Part shown: piece after piece, positions 29,879 through 37,204 of the stretch | Numbering within the stretch: position 1 is the first letter of the stretch | How the letters are laid out: each line of letters starts with the position of its first letter | NCBI RefSeq assembly: GCF_900188295.1 | Contig: NZ_FZNM01000003.1 | Span: 186,001 to 250,000 of the forward strand | Length of the DNA stretch: 64,000 nt | Reading direction: 5' to 3' | Origin: Paracoccus sediminis | Lineage (GTDB): Bacteria > Pseudomonadota > Alphaproteobacteria > Rhodobacterales > Rhodobacteraceae | Translations under genes and position numbers: made by a program | Notes under the pieces: model-generated | Told to the model about the DNA's origin: nothing | The model's input: only the letters and a program-made list of their open reading frames with translations | Databases searched by the model: none

Positions 29879-29941
29879 GACGACCCCCATGCCTGCCGGG
29901 CCGTCCCGGCGCAGATGTCCATGATGGAGAGGTCGTCCCCT
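29879..29941 (-). promoter_or_regulatory. Guanidine-II (mini-ykkC) riboswitch with SD-sequestering strand
   Basis: On the minus strand two hairpins precede the exporter gene. The first is AGGGG-ACGA-CCTCT (29928-29941) and the second GCCGGG-ACGG-CCCGGC (29895-29910), joined by 17 bases. Both have the ACGR tetraloop flanked by GG/CC, the hallmark of guanidine-II riboswitches. The segment GACGACCTCT of hairpin 1 can pair along all ten bases (eight Watson-Crick, two G-U) with GGGGGTCGTC at 29879-29888, the ribosome-binding region touching the ATG. Ligand-stabilised hairpins would free that region, so the inferred logic is translational ON with guanidine. Confidence 0.85.
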
Positions 29942-29969
29942 GGCCCCTGCCATAACAAGGGCCAGCCTG

Positions 29970-30455
29970 TCAGTCCAGCCTGTCCACCTTGGCGTTCTCG
30001 ACAAGTTCGGTCCTGGCGCCCATCAGGCGTTCGGCCAGCATCTTGGCGCCCGAGATCAGCAGATTGCTGCCGTCCCACAATTCGGCCGCCGTGGGCCGGA
30101 CGACGATCACGCGCAGGTCGGGATTGTCGGGCGACTTAAAAAAGGTCGCATCGCTGAACCGCCAGACCTCGCGCGCCTTTTCGGGATCGTGACGGACCTC
30201 GGCCGTGCCGTTGATGACCACATAATCGTTGGCGCGCTCATCCGAAAAGGCCAGCGTCACGTTGGGGTTCGCGCTGATCTGGTCCAGCTTGCAGCCCTGA
30301 CGGTCGGTCAGGACATAGATCGCCCCTTCGTCGCGGCGCACACGCGCATAGACGGGGCGGACCCGCTAGCCGTCGCCGTCGCAGGTCACGAACATGCAGG
30401 GATCCAGCGTGTCGGCGATGGTCCAGATACGGTCGATCACGTCGGGATCAGGCAT
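29970..30455 (-). pseudogene. Pyridoxamine 5'-phosphate oxidase-fold protein, in-frame amber
   Basis: The frame from the ATG at 30455 (with GGAGGAA four bases upstream) reads MPDPDVIDRIWTIADTLDP then CMFVTCDGDG, hits TAG at 30366-30368, and continues RVRPVYARVRRDEGAIYVLTDRQGCK in the same frame for 130 more codons. Both halves fit the split-barrel flavin-reductase/PNPOx family of about 160 residues used as general-stress or FMN-binding proteins. One base change explains the break. A protein could restart at the ATG at 30341, lacking the first strand. A sequencing error or a very recent mutation are both possible. Confidence 0.8.
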
Positions 30456-30515
30456 GGGTTCCTCCGGTAGGGTGCCGATGACGGCGAACGCATGGCCGGG
30501 GGCGATGTTCCGCCC

Positions 30516-31715
30516 TCAGCGCATCCCCAGCCCGGCGCGCATCATCAGGCGGCGCAGCGGCGCGATGCCGTAAAGCCCGCCCAGCGCCGCCGCGCGCAGG
30601 TCGCGCAGCGGACGGCTGCCCGCCTGGCTGGCGCGGTTCAGCGCGTCGATGCCCAGCAGGCGGGCATAGGCCTCGGGGCGGCGGGTGCGGTCATAGGCGG
30701 CAAGGCCCGCCGCCACGCCCGGATCGTCGCCCGACAGGTCGATCAGGGCGGACAGGTCGGCCAGGCTCATGTTCAGCCCCTGCGCGCCGATGGGGGGGAC
30801 GACATGGGCGGCCTCGGCGATCAGGGCGGTTCGGGGACCGGCGAAACGGTCGGCGATCTGGCTGACGATGGGCCATTGCGTCAGGCGCGTGGCCTGCGTC
30901 AGGCGGCCCAGCACCCCGGCGGACCGGGCGTTCAGCTCCGCCTCGAACGCCTCGGGGGGAAGGGCGGCAAGGCGGGCGACCTCGCGTCCGTTTTCCATCC
31001 AGACGACCGCCGAACAGGGCTTGCCGTCGCGGTCGGGCAGCGGCACCAGCGTGAACGGCCCGCCCGACCGATGCACCTCGGTCGAGACATTGCCATGCGG
31101 CACGTCATGGGTGACCGCGAACGCCAGCGCCTTCTGGCCATAGCGGAAGGTGCGCGCGCCGATGCCAAGGGCATGGCGCACCGGCGACCCGCGCCCGTCC
31201 GCGCCGACCAGCAGGCGGGCCTGGACCCGGCGGCCGTCGGTCAGCGTGACAATGGCGCCGCTGTCGCGCGTCACCACGCCCGCCGTGCCGATGCCGGGTT
31301 GGAACCGGACATCGGGCATGTCGGCCAGCCGGGCCAGGATTTCGCGCCGCAGCAGCCAGTTGGGCAGGTTCCAGCCAAAAGGCTGGTCGCCGATTTCCGC
31401 CGCGTCGAAATCGCGGATCAGCCGGGCCCGCGGGGTGGTCCCCCCGGCATCGACGATGCGCATGACCTGCAAGGGCGTGGCATGGGGCAAAAGCCCGTCC
31501 CACAAGCCGATGCGCCGCAGCAGCGCGACCGAGGGTGTCAGAAAGGCCGTGGTGCGCAGGTCGGCGCCGTCGGCCGATTCATCCGTCACCGGCGGGGCGG
31601 GATCGACGCACAGGGTCGAAAACCCCTGCGCGCCGAAGGCCGCCGCCGTGACCAGTCCGGCGATGCCACCGCCCGATACCAGAATGTCGATCCGTTCGAT
31701 GTCGCCCGCCATCAT
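30516..31715 (-). CDS. UbiH/UbiF/COQ6 family FAD-dependent hydroxylase
   Basis: Enzymes of this family hydroxylate the ring of ubiquinone precursors. The 399-residue product has the FAD motif ILVSGGGIAGLVTAAAF near residues 11-27, the DG motif LVGADGRGSPVRHAL, and the C-terminal FAD block TALIAEAAHVVPPIGAQGLN. There AEAAH stands where GDAAH is most common, a variant I believe occurs in alphaproteobacterial UbiH-like enzymes. AGGAAA lies five bases from the first of two adjacent ATGs (31715). Which ring carbon it modifies cannot be told from sequence. Confidence 0.9.
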   Translation of the reverse strand: MMAGDIERIDILVSGGGIAGLVTAAAFGAQGFSTLCVDPAPPVTDESADGADLRTTAFLTPSVALLRRIGLWDGLLPHATPLQVMRIVDAGGTTPRARLIRDFDAAEIGDQPFGWNLPNWLLRREILARLADMPDVRFQPGIGTAGVVTRDSGAIVTLTDGRRVQARLLVGADGRGSPVRHALGIGARTFRYGQKALAFAVTHDVPHGNVSTEVHRSGGPFTLVPLPDRDGKPCSAVVWMENGREVARLAALPPEAFEAELNARSAGVLGRLTQATRLTQWPIVSQIADRFAGPRTALIAEAAHVVPPIGAQGLNMSLADLSALIDLSGDDPGVAAGLAAYDRTRRPEAYARLLGIDALNRASQAGSRPLRDLRAAALGGLYGIAPLRRLMMRAGLGMR

Positions 31716-31802
31716 CGCGCTTTCCTGTGCGTCGCCCGGATCATAGGCCCGCTGACGCTGCCCGCCAGATGCGGCGATGTCGCAGGCCACGATTTGCAGG
31801 CC

Positions 31803-31988
31803 TCAGTTTCCGGCCGTGAAGACCAGCATGACGGCAAAGAACGCCGCCGTCATGGCAAGGCCCAGCAGCCCCAGCGCGGGAAGGCCGAAGACCGCGACGG
31901 CCAGAACGGCGATCAGGACAAGGACCAGCAGCACGGACAGGATGCGGATGGTCTGGCGGTTGCCGCTTTTGTCGGCGGTATGGGTCAT
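31803..31988 (-). CDS. Small two-helix membrane protein
   Basis: A 61-residue protein with a polar N terminus (MTHTADKSGNRQT) and two hydrophobic segments (about 17-35 and 38-58) separated by a Gly-Leu-Pro turn. I do not recognise a family. An AGGTG lies six bases before the ATG at 31988. It sits between ubiH and the HAD gene in the same direction, and its codons show the normal high GC at third positions, which supports it being translated. Confidence 0.6.
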   Translation of the reverse strand: MTHTADKSGNRQTIRILSVLLVLVLIAVLAVAVFGLPALGLLGLAMTAAFFAVMLVFTAGN

Positions 31989-32040
31989 GGGACACCTGTT
32001 CGGAAAAAGGGGCGCGCGTCCGGCGCCCATTGTGGCGCGA

Positions 32041-32733
32041 TCATCCGTCGGGGGCAATCCGGCGCAGGAACCCCGTCAGGTCGTGGATGTGGTGATCGAC
32101 ATGGGCGGGCACGGCGCCCGTCATCGCGTCCGGCCCGTGCCGCCCCGGCCCCACCAGAACCGTGCGCATTCCCAGATCGTGCGGAACCGCCAGGTTGCGG
32201 GGATCATCCTCGAAGAAGGCGGCGCGGGCGGGGTCGATCCCTGCGGCCTCGATCACGATGCGGAACGCCTCGGGCGCGGGCTTGGGGTGGAACTGCGTTT
32301 CGGCGATGCCATAGATCGCCTCGAACAGCGGCGCGGGGACATCGGCGTCCACCAGCCCCAGACCGCGCGCGCGCAGAACCTTGGCCGCATAGGCCGCGTC
32401 GGCGTTGGTGTGGATCAGCTTGCGCCCCGGCAGGGCGGCGATGGCCGCAGCCAGATCAGGGGCGGCCAGCAGCGGCGCAAGGTCGATGTCGTGCACCTCG
32501 TCCAGATAGGCCACCGGGTCGATGGCATGTTCGGCCATCAGCCCGGCCAGCGTGGTGCCATGGCGCGCCCACCAGTCGCGCCGCATCCGGTCGGCGGCGT
32601 CGCGTTCGACCGACAGGGTGCGCATCACGTAATCGGTCATCCGCGATTCGATCTGCGGGAACAGCGCCATTTCGGGCGGATACAGCGTGTTGTCCAGATC
32701 GAAGATCCAGGTGTCGACATGCGCGAAATCCAT
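32041..32733 (-). CDS. HAD-family pyrimidine 5'-nucleotidase
   Basis: The 230-residue hydrolase has HAD motif I WIFDLDNTLYPP (Asp12, Asp14), motif II in RKLIHTNADAAYA, the Lys of motif III in QFHPKPAPEAF and motif IV AAFFEDDPRNL. The DLDNTLYPP start and overall size are those of the SDT1/PhoP-like pyrimidine 5'-nucleotidases. These remove phosphate from UMP/CMP or damaged nucleotides. It is divergent from a GntR regulator, 65 bases apart. Confidence 0.9.
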   Translation of the reverse strand: MDFAHVDTWIFDLDNTLYPPEMALFPQIESRMTDYVMRTLSVERDAADRMRRDWWARHGTTLAGLMAEHAIDPVAYLDEVHDIDLAPLLAAPDLAAAIAALPGRKLIHTNADAAYAAKVLRARGLGLVDADVPAPLFEAIYGIAETQFHPKPAPEAFRIVIEAAGIDPARAAFFEDDPRNLAVPHDLGMRTVLVGPGRHGPDAMTGAVPAHVDHHIHDLTGFLRRIAPDG

Positions 32734-32798
32734 CCCTGCCCGATAAACCGTCAACAGTCCGCTTGCAATCGCCCCCGCCCCGGCCAATCGTGCGGCCC

Positions 32799-33425
32799 AT
32801 GAAAGACGCATATTCCCTGATCCTGGCGGCCATCGAATCCGGCACCTATCGCCCCGGCGACCGGCTGGTCGAATCGGAACTGGCCGAACGGTTCGGCGTG
32901 TCCCGGACCCCCGTGCGCGAGGCCCTGCAACGGCTGGAAACGCAACAGATGCTGGTCCGCGACGGACGCAGCCTGATCGTGGCGTCCCTGGACCACAACC
33001 AGCTGGCCGAACTGTACACCGTGCGCGCGGAGCTTGAGGCCCTGGCCGCCCGCCTGGCCGCCCGCCACGCCACCCCCGAGGAGGTGCGCGTCCTGGCGCA
33101 GATGGTGGCCGACGACCAGCGCGCGGTGCGCGACCCCGAGGCCCTGGCGCGGGCCAACAAGCGGTTCCACCACCAGATCCACCTGGCGTCCCACAACCGC
33201 TATCTGGTCCAGCAGCTGGATCTGGTGCATCGCAGCATGGCGCTGATGGCGCGCACATCACTGGCGGCCGAGGGACGCAGCGAAACCGCCTTGGCCGAGC
33301 ACCGGCGCATCGTCGATGCCATCGCGGCGGGCGACGGAACGGCGGCGGACCGCGCGCTGCGGCAGCATATCTCGATGGCATGGGAAACGCGGCTGAAGCT
33401 GGAGGCGGCTGCGGATCGTGACTGA
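32799..33425 (+). CDS. GntR family regulator with FCD domain
   Basis: The 208-residue protein has an N-terminal winged helix (ILAAIESGTYRPGDRLVESELAERFGVSRTPVREALQRLETQQML, split across residues 8-52) and a C-terminal helical FCD ligand domain with the metal-type residues Asp/His in ANKRFHHQIHLASHN and EHRRIVDAIAAGD. FCD regulators sense small organic acids. The divergent HAD gene and the downstream glycosylase and esterase genes are possible targets. It overlaps the next gene by eight bases. Confidence 0.93.
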   Translation: MKDAYSLILAAIESGTYRPGDRLVESELAERFGVSRTPVREALQRLETQQMLVRDGRSLIVASLDHNQLAELYTVRAELEALAARLAARHATPEEVRVLAQMVADDQRAVRDPEALARANKRFHHQIHLASHNRYLVQQLDLVHRSMALMARTSLAAEGRSETALAEHRRIVDAIAAGDGTAADRALRQHISMAWETRLKLEAAADRD

Positions 33426-34053
33426 CGCGCCGCGCCTGATCGAGACGGACGGCGACCTGGCCGAGGGGATGGCCCATCTGGCATCGGTCTGTCCCGTGTG
33501 GGCGCGGGTCGCGCCCGATCTTGGCCCCCTGCCCCATCTGCGCCGCCCCGAAGGCTTTGCGGCCCTTGCGGATGCGGTCGTGGCCCAACTGATTTCCGTG
33601 GCGGCGGCCGACACGATCAGCACCCGGATCCGGGCGGCGGGCCTGATGTCGCCCGAGGCCATCGGGGCGGCGTCCGAGGATGCGCTGCGCGCCACCGGCC
33701 TGTCGCGGCCCAAGATCCGCTATCTGAAGGGGATCGCGGCCGCTGGGCTGGACTGGGACCGTCTGCGCGCCCTGCCGGACGATCAGGCGATCGACACCCT
33801 GACAGCCCTGCCCGGCATCGGGCTGTGGACCGCCGAGATCTATCTGAAACTGGCGCTTGGCCGGCCCGATGTCTTCGCGGCAGGCGACCTGGCGTTGCAG
33901 GAAGGCGCGCGGATGCTGTACGGGCTGGACGCCCGCCCCACCGCCGCCGCCCTGCGCCGCATGGCCGAACCCTGGCGGCCCTGGCGGGCGGTTGCGGCGC
34001 GCGGGCTGTGGGCCTATTACCTGCGGGTCAAAGGCCGCGAGGGAATGCGATGA
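33418..34053 (+). CDS. DNA-3-methyladenine glycosylase II (AlkA-like)
   Basis: This base-excision-repair enzyme removes alkylated bases. The 211-residue product is an HhH-GPD glycosylase: helix-hairpin-helix TALPGIGLWTAEIYL at residues 129-143 and the catalytic Asp157 in DVFAAGDLALQEG. It lacks the extra N-terminal domain of E. coli AlkA, matching the short form common in alphaproteobacteria. It starts with GTG at 33418 inside the end of the GntR gene and overlaps the following esterase by ATGA, so the three form one unit. Confidence 0.92.
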   Translation: MTDAPRLIETDGDLAEGMAHLASVCPVWARVAPDLGPLPHLRRPEGFAALADAVVAQLISVAAADTISTRIRAAGLMSPEAIGAASEDALRATGLSRPKIRYLKGIAAAGLDWDRLRALPDDQAIDTLTALPGIGLWTAEIYLKLALGRPDVFAAGDLALQEGARMLYGLDARPTAAALRRMAEPWRPWRAVAARGLWAYYLRVKGREGMR

Positions 34054-34703
34054 CCGTTCTGAAATCCGCCCGCAAGGGTCCATCCAAGGCCGATGCGGTC
34101 GTGGTGTTCCTGCACGGCTATGGCGCCGACGGGGCCGACCTGCTGGGCCTGGCCGATCCGCTGGCGCCGCACCTGCCGGGCGTGGCGTTCCACGCCCCCG
34201 ATGCCCTGGAACGCAGCGTCAACAATCCCTTCGGATACCAGTGGTTTCCGATCCCCTGGCTGGACGGATCGACCGAGGCGCAGGCCAAGGAATCCATGGA
34301 CCGGTCCATCGGCCTGCTGAACACCTGGCTGGACACGGTGCTGGCGGACGAAGGCCTGACGCCCGACCGGATGGTCGTGGTGGGCTTTTCGCAGGGCACG
34401 ATGATGGCGCTGCACGTCCTGCCGCGCCGGGACCAGCCGGTCGCCGGGATCATCGGCTTTTCCGGCCGGTTGCTGACCCCCGACCTGCTGGCGGCCGAGG
34501 CGCGCGTCAAGCCGCCGGTCCTGCTGCTGCACGGCGACCAGGATCCGATGGTGCCGTTCGCCGACATGACGGTGGCGGGCGAAGCCTTGAAGGCTGCGGG
34601 CTTCACCGTTTATGGCCATGTGATGAAGGGCACCGGGCACGGGATTTCCCCCGACGGTCTGTCGGTCGCGCTCAGTTTCCTCAAGGATCGGTTGGGGAAA
34701 TAA
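34050..34703 (+). CDS. Phospholipase/carboxylesterase family alpha/beta hydrolase
   Basis: The 217-residue serine hydrolase has the oxyanion segment VVFLHGYGADGADLL, the nucleophile elbow VVGFSQGTMMAL (Ser114), the acid in LLHGDQDPMVPF and the catalytic His in GTGHGISPDG near residue 202. This is the LYPLA/YpfH group, acting on short-chain esters or lysophospholipids; the natural substrate is unknown. It overlaps the glycosylase gene by ATGA. Confidence 0.92.
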   Translation: MTVLKSARKGPSKADAVVVFLHGYGADGADLLGLADPLAPHLPGVAFHAPDALERSVNNPFGYQWFPIPWLDGSTEAQAKESMDRSIGLLNTWLDTVLADEGLTPDRMVVVGFSQGTMMALHVLPRRDQPVAGIIGFSGRLLTPDLLAAEARVKPPVLLLHGDQDPMVPFADMTVAGEALKAAGFTVYGHVMKGTGHGISPDGLSVALSFLKDRLGK

Positions 34704-35141
34704 TCAGCCCCAGATCGCCGGGTCGGCCAGTTCGATGGAATTGCCGGCCGGATCGCGGACATAGATCGACCGGGCGCCGTTCGGCCAATGGAAATCGGCC
34801 TCGATGACGATGCCCCGTGCGGTCAGATGGTCGCGCCAGTGGTCCATCTCGGCTGCGGGCACGGCCAGACAGAAATGCCCCGGCCCGCGCGCGCCATGCG
34901 GGGGAACGGGCAGCCTGGCATCGGGCCGGGGCGGTTGTTCGGTGGCAGCAGGGTTGAACACCAGCAGCACCTGCATCGGCGCCACGCGAAAGAAGACGTG
35001 CCGCCCCGGCGCGGTCTGGAACGGTTCCAACCCCATCACATCGCGCCAGAAGGCCAGCGCCGCATCAAGATCATCCGCATAAAGCGCGGATTCCAATGTG
35101 CCCAGCGCAGGTGGGGCGGCGGTGGGGACGGCGGTTGTCAT
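34704..35141 (-). CDS. VOC family protein (glyoxalase/bleomycin-resistance fold)
   Basis: The 145-residue protein has two beta-alpha-beta3 units: LESALYADDLDAALAFWRDVMGLEPF (in the first) and HFCLAVPAAEMDHWRDHLTARGI in the second, ending IYVRDPAGNSIELADP. Likely metal ligands are His in GHFCLAV and Glu in SIELADP. Such proteins include lactoylglutathione lyase-like, dioxygenase and antibiotic-binding members; this one cannot be placed more exactly. ATG 35141 begins directly before the first strand. Its stop abuts the end of the convergent esterase. Confidence 0.88.
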   Translation of the reverse strand: MTTAVPTAAPPALGTLESALYADDLDAALAFWRDVMGLEPFQTAPGRHVFFRVAPMQVLLVFNPAATEQPPRPDARLPVPPHGARGPGHFCLAVPAAEMDHWRDHLTARGIVIEADFHWPNGARSIYVRDPAGNSIELADPAIWG

Positions 35142-35238
35142 GAACCGCAGCCTGCCAGCGGCGCGCGCGGACGGCAACCGTCATGGCCCTGTCATCCCGC
35201 AGGATTATCCCATCCAGGGAACGGATAGATCCGGGGGC

Positions 35239-35266
35239 TTGCCAGATGCCGGGCACGATATATAGT
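35239..35266 (+). promoter_or_regulatory. Sigma-70-like promoter for the HNH gene
   Basis: TTGCCA and TATAGT are separated by 16 bases, five of six matches to each consensus box, 62 bases before the HNH start. This is the clearest -35/-10 pair seen in a window that is otherwise poor in such matches. Confidence 0.45.
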
Positions 35267-35327
35267 CGTTGTCACGGATCTGACGGGCGCCCCGGTCCAC
35301 CCTTGGGGGCCAAGCGGGAAGGCGTTT

Positions 35328-35927
35328 ATGCTGGATCAGCGACATCAGACGGATTTTCGAACCCAGTTCGTGCGCGAACCCGCAAGCCTGCGCCATTATC
35401 CGGCCCTGGTGTTGAACGCGGATTACCGTCCGCTGTCCTATTACCCGCTGTCGCTCTGGCCGTGGCAAGAGGCGATCAAGGCCGCATTTCTGGACCGGGT
35501 GGACATCATCGCCGAATACGACGCCGTCGTGCGAAGTCAGAGGCAGGCTTTCCGACTGCCCTCGGTCGTGGTGCTGAAGGATTATGTCAAACCCCAGAAG
35601 CGCGTGGCCTTCACGCGCTTCAATCTTTTCCTGCGGGACGAATTCTGCTGCCAGTATTGCGGGGCCAGGGGCGACCTGACCTTCGATCATGTGGTGCCCC
35701 GGTCGCGGGGTGGCGTCACCAGTTGGGAAAACGTCGTCGCAGCCTGTTCGCCCTGCAACTTGCGCAAGGCCAACCGCAGCCTGCGCCATTCCGGCATGAC
35801 GCTGCGGCGCAAACCCTGCCAGCCCAGCCCCGAGCAGATGCACGCGGCCGGTCGGCGCTTTCCGCCGAATCACCTGCACGACAGCTGGATGGATTTCCTG
35901 TACTGGGACGCCGAACTGGAAAGCTGA
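35328..35927 (+). CDS. HNH endonuclease
   Basis: The 199-residue protein has the two zinc Cys pairs CQYCG (108/111) and CSPCN (140/143) framing the HNH core DLTFDHVVPRSRGG (His121) and WENVVAAC (Asn135). The N-terminal about 100 residues (YPALVLNADYRPLSYYPLSLW, FLDRVDIIAEYD) are those of a conserved alphaproteobacterial HNH family, not of restriction enzymes with partner methylases. No methyltransferase is nearby. Function is probably in DNA repair or processing, which is inference. The gene has its own probable promoter and is followed closely by a convergent small membrane protein. Confidence 0.9.
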   Translation: MLDQRHQTDFRTQFVREPASLRHYPALVLNADYRPLSYYPLSLWPWQEAIKAAFLDRVDIIAEYDAVVRSQRQAFRLPSVVVLKDYVKPQKRVAFTRFNLFLRDEFCCQYCGARGDLTFDHVVPRSRGGVTSWENVVAACSPCNLRKANRSLRHSGMTLRRKPCQPSPEQMHAAGRRFPPNHLHDSWMDFLYWDAELES

Positions 35928-35931
35928 CCGG

Positions 35932-36105
35932 TCAGGCGTCGTGATCGTGCCTGTTGCCCTGCGACAGGTGCAGGGCCGCGGCCGCCGACAGCGTCACCAT
36001 CGCCAGCACCACCACGGGCGCATTGGCGGAAAAGGCCGCCCACAGCGTCAGCGCGGCGACAAGGATGACAGCGGCGATCAGGACCAGAAAGTGCGGCAAG
36101 GGCAT
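35932..36105 (-). CDS. Small membrane protein
   Basis: A 57-residue peptide, too short to be reported by many gene callers. It is almost wholly hydrophobic with two segments (about 6-24 and 30-47) and a polar His/Asp tail (QGNRHDHDA). GGAGGAGA lies nine bases before the ATG at 36105, a strong ribosome site, which is the main evidence for expression. No family is recognised. Confidence 0.6.
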   Translation of the reverse strand: MPLPHFLVLIAAVILVAALTLWAAFSANAPVVVLAMVTLSAAAALHLSQGNRHDHDA

Positions 36106-36216
36106 GGCGGGTCATCTCCTCCCCTTCAATATGGGGCCAAGAATCCGCTTTGAAAAGACGATGCGCAAAATGCGCGCGAAATCGCCGCACCCGCCGGGCG
36201 TCAGCCTGCAAGGGCG

Positions 36217-37092
36217 TCAGATCAGGCCTGCATGGTCCAGCGCCGCGTCGATCAGGCGGCGCGCCGGATCGGTCAGCGGCACCAGCGGCAGGCGCACCCG
36301 TTCGTCGCACAGGCCCAGCCGGGCCATGGCATATTTCGCGCCCACCAGCCCCGGTTCGCAGAAGATTGCAATATGCAGGGGCATCAGCCGGTCCTGGTAT
36401 TCCAGGGCCTTGGCATAATCGCCCGCCAGCGTCGCCTCCTGGAATTCGGCGCACAATTTCGGCGCCACATTGGCCGTCACGCTGATGCAGCCCACGCCGC
36501 CATGGGCGTTGAAGCCCAGCGCCGTCCCGTCCTCGCCCGACAGCTGCACGAAATCGGACCCGCAGGTGATGCGCTGCTGGCTCACCCGCTCCAGCTTGCC
36601 GGTGGCGTCCTTGACGCCGATGATCGTGGGCAGTTTCGCCAACTCGCCCATGGTTTCCGGCGTCATGTCCACGACTGATCGGCCGGGAATGTTGTAGATG
36701 ATGATGGGCAGGTCGGACGCCTCGGCCAGCGCCGTGTAATGGGCGATCAGGCCGGCCTGGGTGGGCTTGTTGTAATAGGGCGTCACGACCAGGGCGGCGT
36801 CGGCCCCGACCTCGGCCGCGTGGCGGATCAGGCCGATGCCTTCGCGGGTGCTGTTGGAACCCGCGCCCGCAATGACCGGGATCCGGCCGTCCACGGCGCG
36901 CACGACCTCCTCGATCACCAGGCGGTGTTCGTCATGGGTGAGCGTCGGGCTTTCCCCGGTGGTGCCGACCGGGACAAGGCCATGGCTGCCTTGATCGACA
37001 TGCCATTCGACCAGCTTCTTCAGCGTGTCCAGGTCCAGTTCGCCGTCCGGGGTGAACGGCGTGACCAGTGCGGGCAGGGATCCCTTGAACAT
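36217..37092 (-). CDS. dapA: 4-hydroxy-tetrahydrodipicolinate synthase
   Basis: DapA condenses pyruvate with aspartate semialdehyde, the first step of the lysine/diaminopimelate branch. The 291-residue TIM barrel has GTTGESPTL at residues 43-51, the Tyr of the catalytic triad in [10 protein letters not shown] (Tyr133) and the Schiff-base Lys in IIGVKDATG (Lys161). All active-site residues are present. It is divergent from the lytic transglycosylase, which uses the diaminopimelate-containing cell wall as substrate. Confidence 0.97.
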   Translation of the reverse strand: MFKGSLPALVTPFTPDGELDLDTLKKLVEWHVDQGSHGLVPVGTTGESPTLTHDEHRLVIEEVVRAVDGRIPVIAGAGSNSTREGIGLIRHAAEVGADAALVVTPYYNKPTQAGLIAHYTALAEASDLPIIIYNIPGRSVVDMTPETMGELAKLPTIIGVKDATGKLERVSQQRITCGSDFVQLSGEDGTALGFNAHGGVGCISVTANVAPKLCAEFQEATLAGDYAKALEYQDRLMPLHIAIFCEPGLVGAKYAMARLGLCDERVRLPLVPLTDPARRLIDAALDHAGLI

Positions 37093-37204
37093 GACACGCT
37101 TCCTTGGAAAATGGTTTTGATCGCGCGCCTGATTAGCCGGGCTTTAGGAACTTGCCAAGGTTGTGAATTGCGTCCCCCGTCCCCGGCGGCGACACAGGGC
37201 GGTG

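Noticed and set aside
30492..32798. Long plus-strand frame continuous with the GntR regulator
   Set aside because: It is antisense to ubiH, a small membrane gene and the HAD gene; only the part from 32799 has family features.
35328..35927. HNH protein as part of a restriction-modification or defence locus
   Set aside because: No methyltransferase, helicase or other defence gene nearby; it matches a conserved chromosomal HNH family.
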